A stretch of DNA of 11,744 bases from Oscillospiraceae bacterium (lineage in GTDB: Bacteria > Bacillota > Clostridia > Oscillospirales > Ruminococcaceae): assembly GCA_029240015.1 (NCBI GenBank), contig JARBTU010000029.1:1-11744 (forward strand), in the 5' to 3' direction. Positions 1 through 6,552 of the stretch are shown here, one piece after another; position 1 is the first letter of the stretch; every line of letters begins with the position of its first letter. The notes beneath the pieces are model-generated. The model saw nothing but the letters and a program-made list of their open reading frames with translations. It had not been told where the DNA came from and made no database searches. The position numbers and the translations under genes are program-made.

Positions 1-252
1 AACAAATGGATTAAGTCAGGCGGCAAATACTATTACGTTGACGGTTCAGGCGTAATGTTGACAAACAAATGGATTAAGTCAGGCGGCAAATACTATTACG
101 TTGACGGTTCAGGCGTAATGTTAACAAACAAATGGATTAAGTCAGGCGGTAAGTACTATTACGTCGACAGCTCCGGTGTGATGTTAACAAACAAATGGAT
201 TAAATCAGGCGGTAAATGGTATTATGTTGACGGCTCCGGTGTAATGCTTGCC
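1..252 (+). repeat. Four tandem 63-bp coding repeats
   Basis: The units are 1-63, 64-126, 127-189 and 190-252, each starting AACAAATGGATTAA. Units 1 and 2 differ at a single base (TTG versus TTA near the end of the unit). Units 3 and 4 carry more, mostly silent, changes. The array lies entirely inside the surface-protein reading frame and continues upstream of the window. The near identity of the first two suggests recent unequal exchange or slippage. Confidence 0.95.
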
Positions 253-321
253 AATACTTCTAAAAAGATAGGCAATAAAACGTATAAATTCAATAAGAGC
301 GGAGTTTGCACAAATCCATAA
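1..321 (+). CDS. 3' end of a cell-wall-binding (choline-binding-type) repeat protein, 5' truncated by the window
   Basis: The reading frame is open from base 1 to a TAA at 319-321, giving the last 106 residues of a larger protein. It has four 21-residue repeats beginning NKWIKSGGK, followed by YYYVD or WYYVD and a GSGVM-type turn. A shorter last unit (GNKTYKFNKSGV) ends CTNP. The aromatic pattern with Gly-rich turns is typical of Pfam CW_binding_1 repeats, which form a beta-solenoid that anchors surface enzymes to choline or other cell-wall polymers. The catalytic or adhesive part must lie upstream, outside the window, so the function cannot be named. An internal Met at 55 is part of the repeat and is not a start. 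A terminator follows 36 bases after the stop. Confidence 0.85.
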   Translation, partial: NKWIKSGGKYYYVDGSGVMLTNKWIKSGGKYYYVDGSGVMLTNKWIKSGGKYYYVDSSGVMLTNKWIKSGGKWYYVDGSGVMLANTSKKIGNKTYKFNKSGVCTNP

Positions 322-356
322 ACCATGATTGTTATCTTTCACTAATTTCCTCTATA

Positions 357-393
357 AAAAAGGGATGTAACCGTTTTGGTTACATCCCTTTTT
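357..393. terminator. Bidirectional rho-independent terminator
   Basis: A perfect 16-bp stem (357-372 with 378-393) and a 5-base loop, GTTTT. The stem runs from an A tract through GGGATGTAACC and ends in a T tract, so it can work on either strand. On the plus strand it ends the surface-protein gene. Confidence 0.9.
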
Positions 394-414
394 CGTTCTA
401 CTTCTTGTTTCTCT

Positions 415-447
415 AAAAAAAGCCCCTTTTTGAAAGGGGCTTTTTTT
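415..447. terminator. Bidirectional rho-independent terminator at the end of the copper operon
   Basis: The stem 415-429 pairs with 433-447 around a 3-base loop; its core is AGCCCCTTT/AAAGGGGCT, flanked by seven A and seven T. It lies 13 bases beyond the copZ stop and would end minus-strand transcription of the copper block. With the neighbouring hairpin it insulates two converging genes. Confidence 0.9.
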
Positions 448-460
448 ATTAACTGTAAGA

Positions 461-667
461 TTAAACTACATCGTAGCCTTGATCTTCAATTGCACTTTTG
501 ATATCCTCAACTGAAACTTTTGAAGAATCAAAAGCAACCGAAACAGTTTTGTCTTCCAAGCTGACAGAAACATCATTTACTCCACTAAGGCCGCCTACTG
601 CACCCTTTACTGCGTTTTCACAATGCGAGCAAGACATTCCATCTACATTTAATACTACTTTTTCCAT
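461..667 (-). CDS. copZ: Copper chaperone CopZ (free HMA domain)
   Basis: A 68-residue single-domain heavy-metal-associated protein with the usual beta-alpha-beta-beta-alpha-beta length. The metal site is MSCSHC at residues 11-16 (Cys13, Cys16), preceded by the conserved NVDG. A strong AAGGAGG site sits 7 bases before the ATG. In this family the two Cys bind one Cu(I) in the cytosol and pass it to CopA N-terminal domains or to CsoR. It is the last gene of the minus-strand copper block, 16 bases after the lipoprotein gene and just before the terminator, which supports a copper role over mercury or zinc. The His between the two Cys is common in Bacillota CopZ-like chaperones. Confidence 0.9.
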   Translation of the reverse strand: MEKVVLNVDGMSCSHCENAVKGAVGGLSGVNDVSVSLEDKTVSVAFDSSKVSVEDIKSAIEDQGYDVV

Positions 668-683
668 AATGATACCTCCTTGT

Positions 684-1355
684 TTATTTGATATTGAATG
701 GCTTTAGAAGTTTATCCACTTTAATAGGCTTACCTTTTGCATCCATTGTTTCCACTTTTGCAAAGACCCAACCTTCCACTTTGTTCGGATCGACTCCCGC
801 ATCAATAAATACTTTTGGATTCAATACAAAAACGATATCCTTATCGTTGTGTCCCATATCTTTGGCCCATTCAAACATATTTCCATTTTCCAAGTCTACC
901 CCGAAATGATCGAGCGCTGCATGATATTTTACAGAATCTCTTTTCATCTCTACAATTTTCTCATAAGATTTTATCGGTGTCACCTCTCCGTCATAGGACA
1001 GGCTTTCATTCCCAAGACTTGTTCCCACTACAATTTTATTATCCTTGACCATACCGCCAGGAAGTTTATTTACATCCGCTCCTGCATTGGTAAAAGGCTT
1101 TAAGTCAACCTCAAGCATTACATCATAGATTGGACTCTTGTTAAAATCCTTACTCCAAATAAATTTAGCACTTCCGTCCGGCGCTGTCAATGACCATCCA
1201 TTTTCGCTCTCATCTGCTGCGACTTGACTGGGAACCGCATCCAAGATTTGTTTGAAAGATGAAGCAGAAGTTTTCCCAACAACATCAAGCTGTCTGCAAG
1301 AAGTAAGGGTAACAACGGTGGCCATTGCCATAATTCCTAAAACAATCTTTTTCAT
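684..1355 (-). CDS. Lipoprotein of unknown family in the copper operon
   Basis: A 223-residue protein with a Gram-positive lipoprotein signal: MKK, a hydrophobic stretch to about residue 18, then lipobox LTSC with Cys20 as the lipidated residue. The mature part should therefore sit on the outer face of the membrane. I do not recognise the family. An internal motif occurs twice: PFTNAGADVNKLPG (residues 87-100) and VFIDAGVDPNKVEG (182-195), each after a short beta-like stretch, suggesting a duplicated fold. His145, His150, Met160, Met167 and His169 cluster in the middle and could bind metal, but this is inference. The gene is 19 bases downstream of copA and 16 upstream of copZ with a good AAGGAAGG site, so co-transcription is very likely. 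A role in extracytoplasmic copper binding is plausible and unproven. Confidence 0.75.
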   Translation of the reverse strand: MKKIVLGIMAMATVVTLTSCRQLDVVGKTSASSFKQILDAVPSQVAADESENGWSLTAPDGSAKFIWSKDFNKSPIYDVMLEVDLKPFTNAGADVNKLPGGMVKDNKIVVGTSLGNESLSYDGEVTPIKSYEKIVEMKRDSVKYHAALDHFGVDLENGNMFEWAKDMGHNDKDIVFVLNPKVFIDAGVDPNKVEGWVFAKVETMDAKGKPIKVDKLLKPFNIK

Positions 1356-1374
1356 ATTTACTTACCCTTCCTTT

Positions 1375-3852
1375 CTATCCGTTCTTTGATTGGTACGGTT
1401 TAAATCTCTTAAGCCGCAGAGCATTTGTTAAAACCGACACAGAGCTGAGCGACATTGCCGCTGCCGCAAAAATCGGATTAAGAAGAGGACCGCCAAACAG
1501 ATAAAGCACACCGGCGGCAATCGGGATTCCCGCTATATTATAACCAAATGCCCAGCCAAGATTCTGCTTGATATTTCGAATGGTGCTTTTACTTAAGTGA
1601 ATCGCTGTAGGCACATCCATAAGGTCACTTCTCATGAGTACGATATCTGCCGATTCCATCGCAACATCTGTTCCGGATCCGATTGCGATACCGATGTCCG
1701 CTTGTACAAGTGCTGGTGCGTCGTTGATTCCGTCACCAACCATTGATACTTTCTTTCCTTCCGACTGCAGCTTCTTCACCTCGTTTGCCTTGTCCTGAGG
1801 AAGCACTTCAGCAAGCACTCTGTCGATTCCCACCTGTTTTGCAATCGCTTCGGCAGTTTTCTTGTTGTCACCTGTAATCATGGCGACTTCGATACCCATT
1901 TCCTGAAGTTTCTTTATGGCTTTTGCACTGCTTTGTTTCACAACATCGGCAACTGCGATAATTCCGGATAACTGATTGTCCATCGCAACATACATCGGTG
2001 TTTTCCCTTCAGCTGCAAGCCGATCTGATTCTTTTTCCAGCTCTTCTAAAGAGATATTTCTTTCAACCATCAGCTTTCTGTTCCCTATTAATGTGTGGAC
2101 TCCGTCAATCGTAACCTCGATTCCATGCCCCGGAATTGCCTCAAATTGATCTACTGCCAAAAATTCTATCTGATCCTTTTCAGCTTTTCTTACAATGGCT
2201 TCTCCCAACGGATGTTCTGAACCTTTTTCTCCTGAAGCGGCAATTTGAAGCAACCTTTCTTTTGATGTTTGTGAAGTTGCTGTAATATCTGTTACTTCAG
2301 GCTTCCCTTCTGTAATTGTACCTGTTTTGTCAAAAACAATCGTGTTGATTTTATGTGCAGTTTCTAATGCTTCTCCGCCTTTAATGAGTATCCCGTGTTC
2401 TGCTCCTTTTCCTGTTCCGACCATAATAGCGGTTGGAGTAGCAAGACCCAGTGCGCACGGGCAAGCAATAACGAGTACAGAGATAAATATGGTTAATGCG
2501 AACACAAGTGATTGGCCTGAAATCAGCCATGCAGCAAACGCAATGACCGCAATCAAGCAAACGATCGGAACGAAATAGCCAGATACAATATCAGCCATTT
2601 GTGCGATAGGAGCTTTTGAACTTTGTGCATCTTCCACCAACTTGATAATTTGAGCAAGTGCAGTATCCCCGCCAACTTTTTTTGCTTCAAATCTGATGAT
2701 GCCGTTTTTGTTGATGCTGGCGGCGTAAACCTGATCTCCCGATTTCTTGTCGATCGGCATACTTTCTCCTGTCAGCATCGATTCATCTATCGTAGTATTT
2801 CCTTCAAGGACAACCCCGTCTACGGGGATTTTCTCGCCCGGTTTAACCAATATTACATCCCCGATTTCTACTTCATCAATCGGAGTCTCGACTTCTTTCC
2901 CATCTTGTATTACAATAGCTGTCTTTGGCGCAAGCCCCATCAGTTTCTTAATGGCTTCTGATGTTTTTCCTTTTGAAACAGCCTCCAATGATTTCCCGAG
3001 CAATATTAAAGTAATAATAACACCCGCTGTTTCAAAATAAAGTCCTTCCACCGCATGAAAGTTTCCTGTTGCAATCTGATAAGTAGAATAAAGGCTGTAT
3101 ATAATTGCCGCCGAAGTTCCTATAGCTATCAAGGAGTCCATATTCGGGCTTCGTTGAATCAGCGCTTTAAATCCCACCGTGTAAAATCTGTATCCTGCAA
3201 TGATGACAGGTATGGTCAACAAAATTTGTACCAACGCGTAAACAAGCGGAAACTGCATAGCATTCAGGGCCTTTGGTATTGGAAACGGAAGCCACCAAAC
3301 CATGGATCCCATTGCCAAGTATAAAAGAGGCGTTCCGAATATAGCCGATATGGTGAATTTTCTCCAGAGAGTGCGAATCTCTTTTTCTTTTCTGATTTTA
3401 TCTTCATCAACAGCGCCTTTTTTCTCAATTTCAAGCGCTTTGTACCCTATCTTCTCTATACTTTGCTTAAGTGCGGAGATTTTTATTTTCTGCGGATCGT
3501 ACGAAATCGTTGCCTTTTCTGTTGCCAAATTGACCGATGCTTTTGATACGCCATCCTGTTTGTTTAAGACCTTCTCAATCCTCTGGGCACAAGCAGCGCA
3601 GGTCATTCCTCCTATGGGTATTGTCACCTCTTTGGCCTCTGCCTCTTCGATGACCCCATAACCGATTTTAACAACAGCCTGCTTTATGTCTGCTGATGAT
3701 ACTTTTTGGGTGTCATATTCTACCGATAACTTTTCGGTCGCAATATTAACAGACGCGTTAGCAACTCCGTCCAGTTTACCGACCACTTTTTGAATCCTTT
3801 GGGCGCAGGCGGCGCAGGTCATTCCGCTTATTTTCATCGTTTCTTGATTCAT
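1375..3852 (-). CDS. copA: Cu(I)-exporting P1B-type ATPase CopA
   Basis: An 825-residue ATPase of typical length for a two-HMA CopA. The N-terminal HMA domains carry MTCAAC at residues 11-16 and 83-88. The ATPase core has TGE (361-363, actuator), CPC (464-466, intramembrane copper site), DKTGT (508-512, Asp508 phosphorylated), HP (547-548, nucleotide domain) and GDGIND (706-711). YN at 771-772 and MSLSS at 800-804 complete the Cu(I)-specific P1B-1 signature in the last membrane helices, so Cu(I) or Ag(I) rather than Zn/Cd is the expected cargo. It pumps Cu(I) out of the cytosol, loaded by CopZ. The start is the ATG preceded by AAAGGATAGGAA. It lies 68 bases after the DUF2318 gene and within the CsoR-controlled block. 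No disrupted motif was seen. Confidence 0.97.
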   Translation of the reverse strand: MNQETMKISGMTCAACAQRIQKVVGKLDGVANASVNIATEKLSVEYDTQKVSSADIKQAVVKIGYGVIEEAEAKEVTIPIGGMTCAACAQRIEKVLNKQDGVSKASVNLATEKATISYDPQKIKISALKQSIEKIGYKALEIEKKGAVDEDKIRKEKEIRTLWRKFTISAIFGTPLLYLAMGSMVWWLPFPIPKALNAMQFPLVYALVQILLTIPVIIAGYRFYTVGFKALIQRSPNMDSLIAIGTSAAIIYSLYSTYQIATGNFHAVEGLYFETAGVIITLILLGKSLEAVSKGKTSEAIKKLMGLAPKTAIVIQDGKEVETPIDEVEIGDVILVKPGEKIPVDGVVLEGNTTIDESMLTGESMPIDKKSGDQVYAASINKNGIIRFEAKKVGGDTALAQIIKLVEDAQSSKAPIAQMADIVSGYFVPIVCLIAVIAFAAWLISGQSLVFALTIFISVLVIACPCALGLATPTAIMVGTGKGAEHGILIKGGEALETAHKINTIVFDKTGTITEGKPEVTDITATSQTSKERLLQIAASGEKGSEHPLGEAIVRKAEKDQIEFLAVDQFEAIPGHGIEVTIDGVHTLIGNRKLMVERNISLEELEKESDRLAAEGKTPMYVAMDNQLSGIIAVADVVKQSSAKAIKKLQEMGIEVAMITGDNKKTAEAIAKQVGIDRVLAEVLPQDKANEVKKLQSEGKKVSMVGDGINDAPALVQADIGIAIGSGTDVAMESADIVLMRSDLMDVPTAIHLSKSTIRNIKQNLGWAFGYNIAGIPIAAGVLYLFGGPLLNPIFAAAAMSLSSVSVLTNALRLKRFKPYQSKNG

Positions 3853-3920
3853 CTGCTATTCCTATCCTTTCTCAAAATAGTTTATATTAAAAATAAATAT
3901 ATTCAATATAGATATGTTGC

Positions 3921-4445
3921 TTATTTTTTCCACTTTGCAAAAATCTCTTTTGATTGCTGTAAATAGTCTTTGGATATTGTTATCGTTCCAGTGCTTTCAA
4001 TCTTATCTTCAGATGAAATCGGAACAGGGTTACACCCGCCTTTTGTAATTTCCACTTCACTCATTTTAAAGCGGTTGCCACAGTTTTGGCAAACCAAAAC
4101 ATCCCCCTCCTGAACATAATACCCCTTTCCCGAGTCGTAACATACTTGGCAGGTATTGAACGCGGTTCGAATCGATCCGTCGGGTGCTTTCACTGCAATA
4201 ACTTCAAGGTTTGTTCCGTCCATTTTAACAGGATAAAACTTAGCTTTGTCTGATATTTCGTTAACATTTATCACTAGGTCGCTGTCTTGTGTAACAGAAA
4301 CTGTTCCTGTTTGCGTGGTTTTAATATCAGAAGGCTTATCCTTTAATACGATGACGGCTACCACCAAGGCAATTATTAATATCACAATAACAGATATGAT
4401 AATTATCCCTTTTGTTTTGTTATTTGTTTTATTTGGCTTTGACAT
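3921..4445 (-). CDS. Membrane-anchored DUF2318 (FtrD-like) cysteine-rich protein
   Basis: I prefer the ATG at 4445 (174 residues). The ATG at 4451 is only 3 bases from the GAGG site, whereas this one is 9 away. A Lys/Asn-rich cytosolic start is followed by one membrane helix (about residues 13-34) and then a soluble domain predicted outside. That domain has TCQVC (Cys99, Cys102), CQNCG (Cys119, Cys122) and a further Cys138 in GGCNP. This Cys spacing with FKMSEVEITKGGC matches DUF2318, described as a predicted Fe-S membrane-like domain and related to FtrD of P19/Ftr-type metal uptake systems. Its role here is not established. The CxxC pairs could bind copper or an Fe-S cluster, or act in thiol redox at the outer membrane face. 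It sits between csoR (36-42 bases) and copA, so it should be copper-induced. Confidence 0.75.
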   Translation of the reverse strand: MSKPNKTNNKTKGIIIISVIVILIIALVVAVIVLKDKPSDIKTTQTGTVSVTQDSDLVINVNEISDKAKFYPVKMDGTNLEVIAVKAPDGSIRTAFNTCQVCYDSGKGYYVQEGDVLVCQNCGNRFKMSEVEITKGGCNPVPISSEDKIESTGTITISKDYLQQSKEIFAKWKK

Positions 4446-4487
4446 GCTCATACACCTCTTATTTCTGGTTGTTAAAGATTCTCTTTA

Positions 4488-4805
4488 TTATTTTAATAAT
4501 TTTCCGATTGTTGTAATCAGTTCGTCAACAATATCGTCTTCACCGTTTCTTATTTTTTTTACCAAACATCCTTTAATATGGCTTTCGAGCACCAGCTTGC
4601 TGACTGAATCAAGTGCCGCTTGCGCCGCCGCGATTTGATTAAGAACATCATCACAGTATGAATCTCTTTCAATCATGCCTTTGATGCCTCTCACTTGCCC
4701 CTCTACCCGATTAAGCCTTGTTATTAAAGAAGTCTTTAGCTTCTGTTCCCGCTCTGTCATTCTCTCACAATGTTCGCATAATTCGCAGTCTTTCTTTATA
4801 TCCAT
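4488..4805 (-). CDS. csoR: Copper-sensing repressor CsoR
   Basis: A 105-residue all-helical protein of the CsoR/RcnR/FrmR family. The core LNRVEGQVRGIKGMIE (31-46) is diagnostic. The Cu(I) ligand set Cys-His-Cys is present: Cys51 (after Tyr50), His76 and Cys80 in SHIKGC, matching the C-H-C trigonal site of M. tuberculosis and B. subtilis CsoR. This points to copper rather than the nickel/formaldehyde relatives. Apo-CsoR tetramers bind DNA and Cu(I) releases them. An additional N-terminal Cys cluster, CELCEHC (Cys7, Cys10, Cys13), lies outside the core site. It heads its own promoter with a CsoR-type operator, so it is autoregulated. AGAAGGA lies 8 bases before the ATG. Confidence 0.92.
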   Translation of the reverse strand: MDIKKDCELCEHCERMTEREQKLKTSLITRLNRVEGQVRGIKGMIERDSYCDDVLNQIAAAQAALDSVSKLVLESHIKGCLVKKIRNGEDDIVDELITTIGKLLK

Positions 4806-4827
4806 GATATCATTCCTTCTAAATTAC

Positions 4828-4846
4828 TATACCCCTGTAAGGTATA
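4828..4846. promoter_or_regulatory. CsoR operator
   Basis: An inverted repeat TATACC (4828-4833) / GGTATA (4841-4846) spaced by CCTGTAA, resembling the known ATACCC-type CsoR boxes. Read on the minus strand it begins 3 bases after the -10 hexamer and so covers the predicted transcription start. A bound repressor would block initiation. Its place directly before csoR supports autoregulation and copper control of the genes downstream. Confidence 0.8.
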
Positions 4847-4849
4847 TTT

Positions 4850-4878
4850 ATTGTACAACAATAGCATAGATTTGTCAA
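4850..4878 (-). promoter_or_regulatory. Sigma-A promoter of the csoR-copA-copZ operon
   Basis: On the minus strand, TTGACA (4878-4873) and TACAAT (4855-4850) are separated by exactly 17 bases. Transcription would start around 4843-4845, inside the CsoR palindrome, leaving a leader of about 40 bases before csoR. Confidence 0.85.
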
Positions 4879-4879
4879 C

Positions 4880-4906
4880 AGGAGCAATTTTCTCAAAACT
4901 GCCCCT
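4880..4906 (-). other. Hairpin between the SafE-like gene and the csoR promoter
   Basis: A 12-bp stem (4880-4891 with 4895-4906, two G-U pairs when read as minus-strand RNA) and a 3-base loop. No T tract follows, so it is at best a weak terminator. It ends one base before the -35 hexamer of the csoR promoter. Some read-through from the upstream gene into csoR seems possible. Confidence 0.5.
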
Positions 4907-4923
4907 ATTAACTTCTATACTTA

Positions 4924-6405
4924 CTATTGGCAACAGGAAGGTCTTTGATCGATATTCCCTTCATCCGCGTCTCCGCCATAAACATCACCCAGAGCACCTT
5001 GATCTGGTGTGCTTGTAGTGCCGCCCTGTGCTGATGCTATGCTGCTAATGTCATCCACTACTGTGATTTTGCTTCGAATCATACCCATCCAGCAGCTATA
5101 AGGAACCACTCCGCTTTGATCTGGTGTAAACTCTATAATATTATCTCCCGGAGCAAGCTTTTTTTGCAGATTGTATTGTGAAATAATAATACTGCCGTTA
5201 CATCCGTTGATGTTGCCTTCCTCCGCTTTTAGATTCCACCGAACAGGGATTCCTTTCTGAACTGTTATTGGCTCATAGCGACCTGAAGAAAGCGTAGTCG
5301 TAACTGTTTGAACCCCATCTTCTATTTTAGCCACATTCGCGCTTGCATTTTGGGTGTTTTTTGCTGTTGTCCCACTGATAGACGGCAATCTTAAGCCAGA
5401 TAAGCTCATTCCATTGTTAAACATAAATACTCCCAGTACCAAAACCAGCACTGCACTGACGGTCATCATTTTTTTCGTAAATTTTTTGGTCAGCACCGAG
5501 CTAAGTGCGCCAATTCCAAACATCAATGGTACGGTTCCCAAACTGAATAAAAACATGGAAAATGCGCCTTTTAGGGGGCTTCCTGTAGAAAGTGCGTAAA
5601 TCTGCATCGCCTGTAACGGTCCGCATGGCATGAGCCCGTTGAGGAGTCCGACATAAAGCGGACTGTTGCTTCGTTTTTGTTCATTAATCTTTCTTGCAAA
5701 AATTTTCGGCATCCTTGGATTAAGTTTCCGAAGCCACGGAAACACATTAAGCATATTGAGCCCCATGATGACCATGAATACACCCGCAACAAGCTGTACG
5801 ATTCCTTTTGCCGTACCCGAGAAACTGACAAATGAACCGATTCCGCCAATGATTCCACCAATCACCGTATAAGAAATTACTCTTCCCGAGTTATATAAAA
5901 AACTGGGTCTGAGGGAAGCAAGCTTCGTGTTATTGGGGTTATTCACGTCTTTTTGAGGAACGCATTGGGAAAGATTGATCCCTCCACACATTGCAACACA
6001 ATGGAGAGAAGTTAAAAGTCCTATTACGAACAGCATGCCGTATCCCATTCCCTTTTCCGCCTGAGGGAAGAGGTTGAATATATTGAGGGCTCCAAAATGA
6101 TGAAGTATCATATACAAAGCGAAAATAATGATTCCGACGCCCAGTATCTGATTGATGTTCGCTTTCTTATCCGGCTTGTCGATCGATTTAATAACCTTAT
6201 AATCAAGTGCCTCAATTATTTTTATGATTTCATCAATTCTAATCTTTGCGGAATCGTAGGAAATCTCAGCCGTTCCCTTTGAATAGCTCACATGCGCAGA
6301 TTGTATTCCTTTGGTATTGTTCAGTTTTTTTTCAATTCTGTTTTCACAGTTTACACAAGTCATCCCATCAATTTTCAACGTTACTTTTATAAAATTAGGT
6401 GACAT
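4924..6405 (-). CDS. HMA - SafE/TauE-like membrane - cupredoxin fusion protein
   Basis: A 493-residue three-part protein. Residues 1-75 are an HMA domain with MTCVNC (Cys17, Cys20). Residues 85-335 hold about seven membrane helices of the SafE/TauE-like type, with SLHCVAMCGG (Cys136, Cys140) and LMPCGP (Cys261). Residues 365-450 resemble a cupredoxin, with GCNG (Cys402) and YSCWMGM (Cys438, Met440, Met442). The tail ends SCCQ. An odd helix count with a cytosolic HMA places the cupredoxin outside. The name sulfite exporter is a family label; the metal domains and copper neighbours suggest copper handling. The cupredoxin-like part has no His, unlike classical copper proteins. AGGAGG lies 6 bases before the ATG. 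The gene is upstream of csoR with no visible CsoR box, so its copper control is uncertain. Confidence 0.85.
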   Translation of the reverse strand: MSPNFIKVTLKIDGMTCVNCENRIEKKLNNTKGIQSAHVSYSKGTAEISYDSAKIRIDEIIKIIEALDYKVIKSIDKPDKKANINQILGVGIIIFALYMILHHFGALNIFNLFPQAEKGMGYGMLFVIGLLTSLHCVAMCGGINLSQCVPQKDVNNPNNTKLASLRPSFLYNSGRVISYTVIGGIIGGIGSFVSFSGTAKGIVQLVAGVFMVIMGLNMLNVFPWLRKLNPRMPKIFARKINEQKRSNSPLYVGLLNGLMPCGPLQAMQIYALSTGSPLKGAFSMFLFSLGTVPLMFGIGALSSVLTKKFTKKMMTVSAVLVLVLGVFMFNNGMSLSGLRLPSISGTTAKNTQNASANVAKIEDGVQTVTTTLSSGRYEPITVQKGIPVRWNLKAEEGNINGCNGSIIISQYNLQKKLAPGDNIIEFTPDQSGVVPYSCWMGMIRSKITVVDDISSIASAQGGTTSTPDQGALGDVYGGDADEGNIDQRPSCCQ

Positions 6406-6449
6406 ACCATCCCTCCTGCATTGTTTTCAATCGAATTTTATCAAAAAGA

Positions 6450-6470
6450 TATGTAGATTTTATGTAGATT
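6450..6470. repeat. Direct repeat TATGTAGATT, 11-bp period
   Basis: Two perfect copies at 6450-6459 and 6461-6470, one helical turn apart, 45-65 bases before the SafE-like start codon. Same-face direct repeats of this period are typical sites for winged-helix response regulators, but no regulator is identified. Confidence 0.6.
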
Positions 6471-6514
6471 AAAAAATTTTTGTTTACATCATATAATTTT
6501 ATAAAATAATTAAA

Positions 6515-6543
6515 TTGACAAATAAACATGGTGATGATATCCT
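6515..6543 (+). promoter_or_regulatory. Promoter of the plus-strand reductase/transporter operon
   Basis: TTGACA (6515-6520), 17-base spacer, TATCCT (6538-6543), 57 bases before the chosen start at 6601. The -35 is perfect and the -10 is moderate. The 6406-6600 region is AT-rich and also drives the divergent SafE-like gene. On that strand I see only a weak -10, TATGAT at 6493-6488, with no convincing -35. Confidence 0.6.
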
Positions 6544-6552
6544 ATGTTTATT
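6521..6552. promoter_or_regulatory. Inverted repeat around the -10 region (possible operator)
   Basis: AATAAACAT (6521-6529) and ATGTTTATT (6544-6552) form a perfect 9-bp inverted repeat with a 14-base centre that contains the -10 hexamer. Overlapping it is a 12-bp direct repeat TGATGATATCCT at 6532-6543 and 6555-6566. The position fits a repressor site, but no known regulator consensus was recognised. Confidence 0.45.

Noticed and set aside
1..252. Regular repeats as a CRISPR array or satellite
   Set aside because: The 63-bp units are contiguous with no spacers, stay in one reading frame and encode a known cell-wall-binding motif.
2327..3661. Several open frames on the plus strand opposite copA
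   Set aside because: They are shadows of the conserved ATPase, lack ribosome sites and show no domain-like sequence.
4924..6405. Plain sulfite exporter
   Set aside because: The HMA and cupredoxin-like domains and the copper neighbours make sulfite transport a poor description; SafE/TauE is only the fold-family label.
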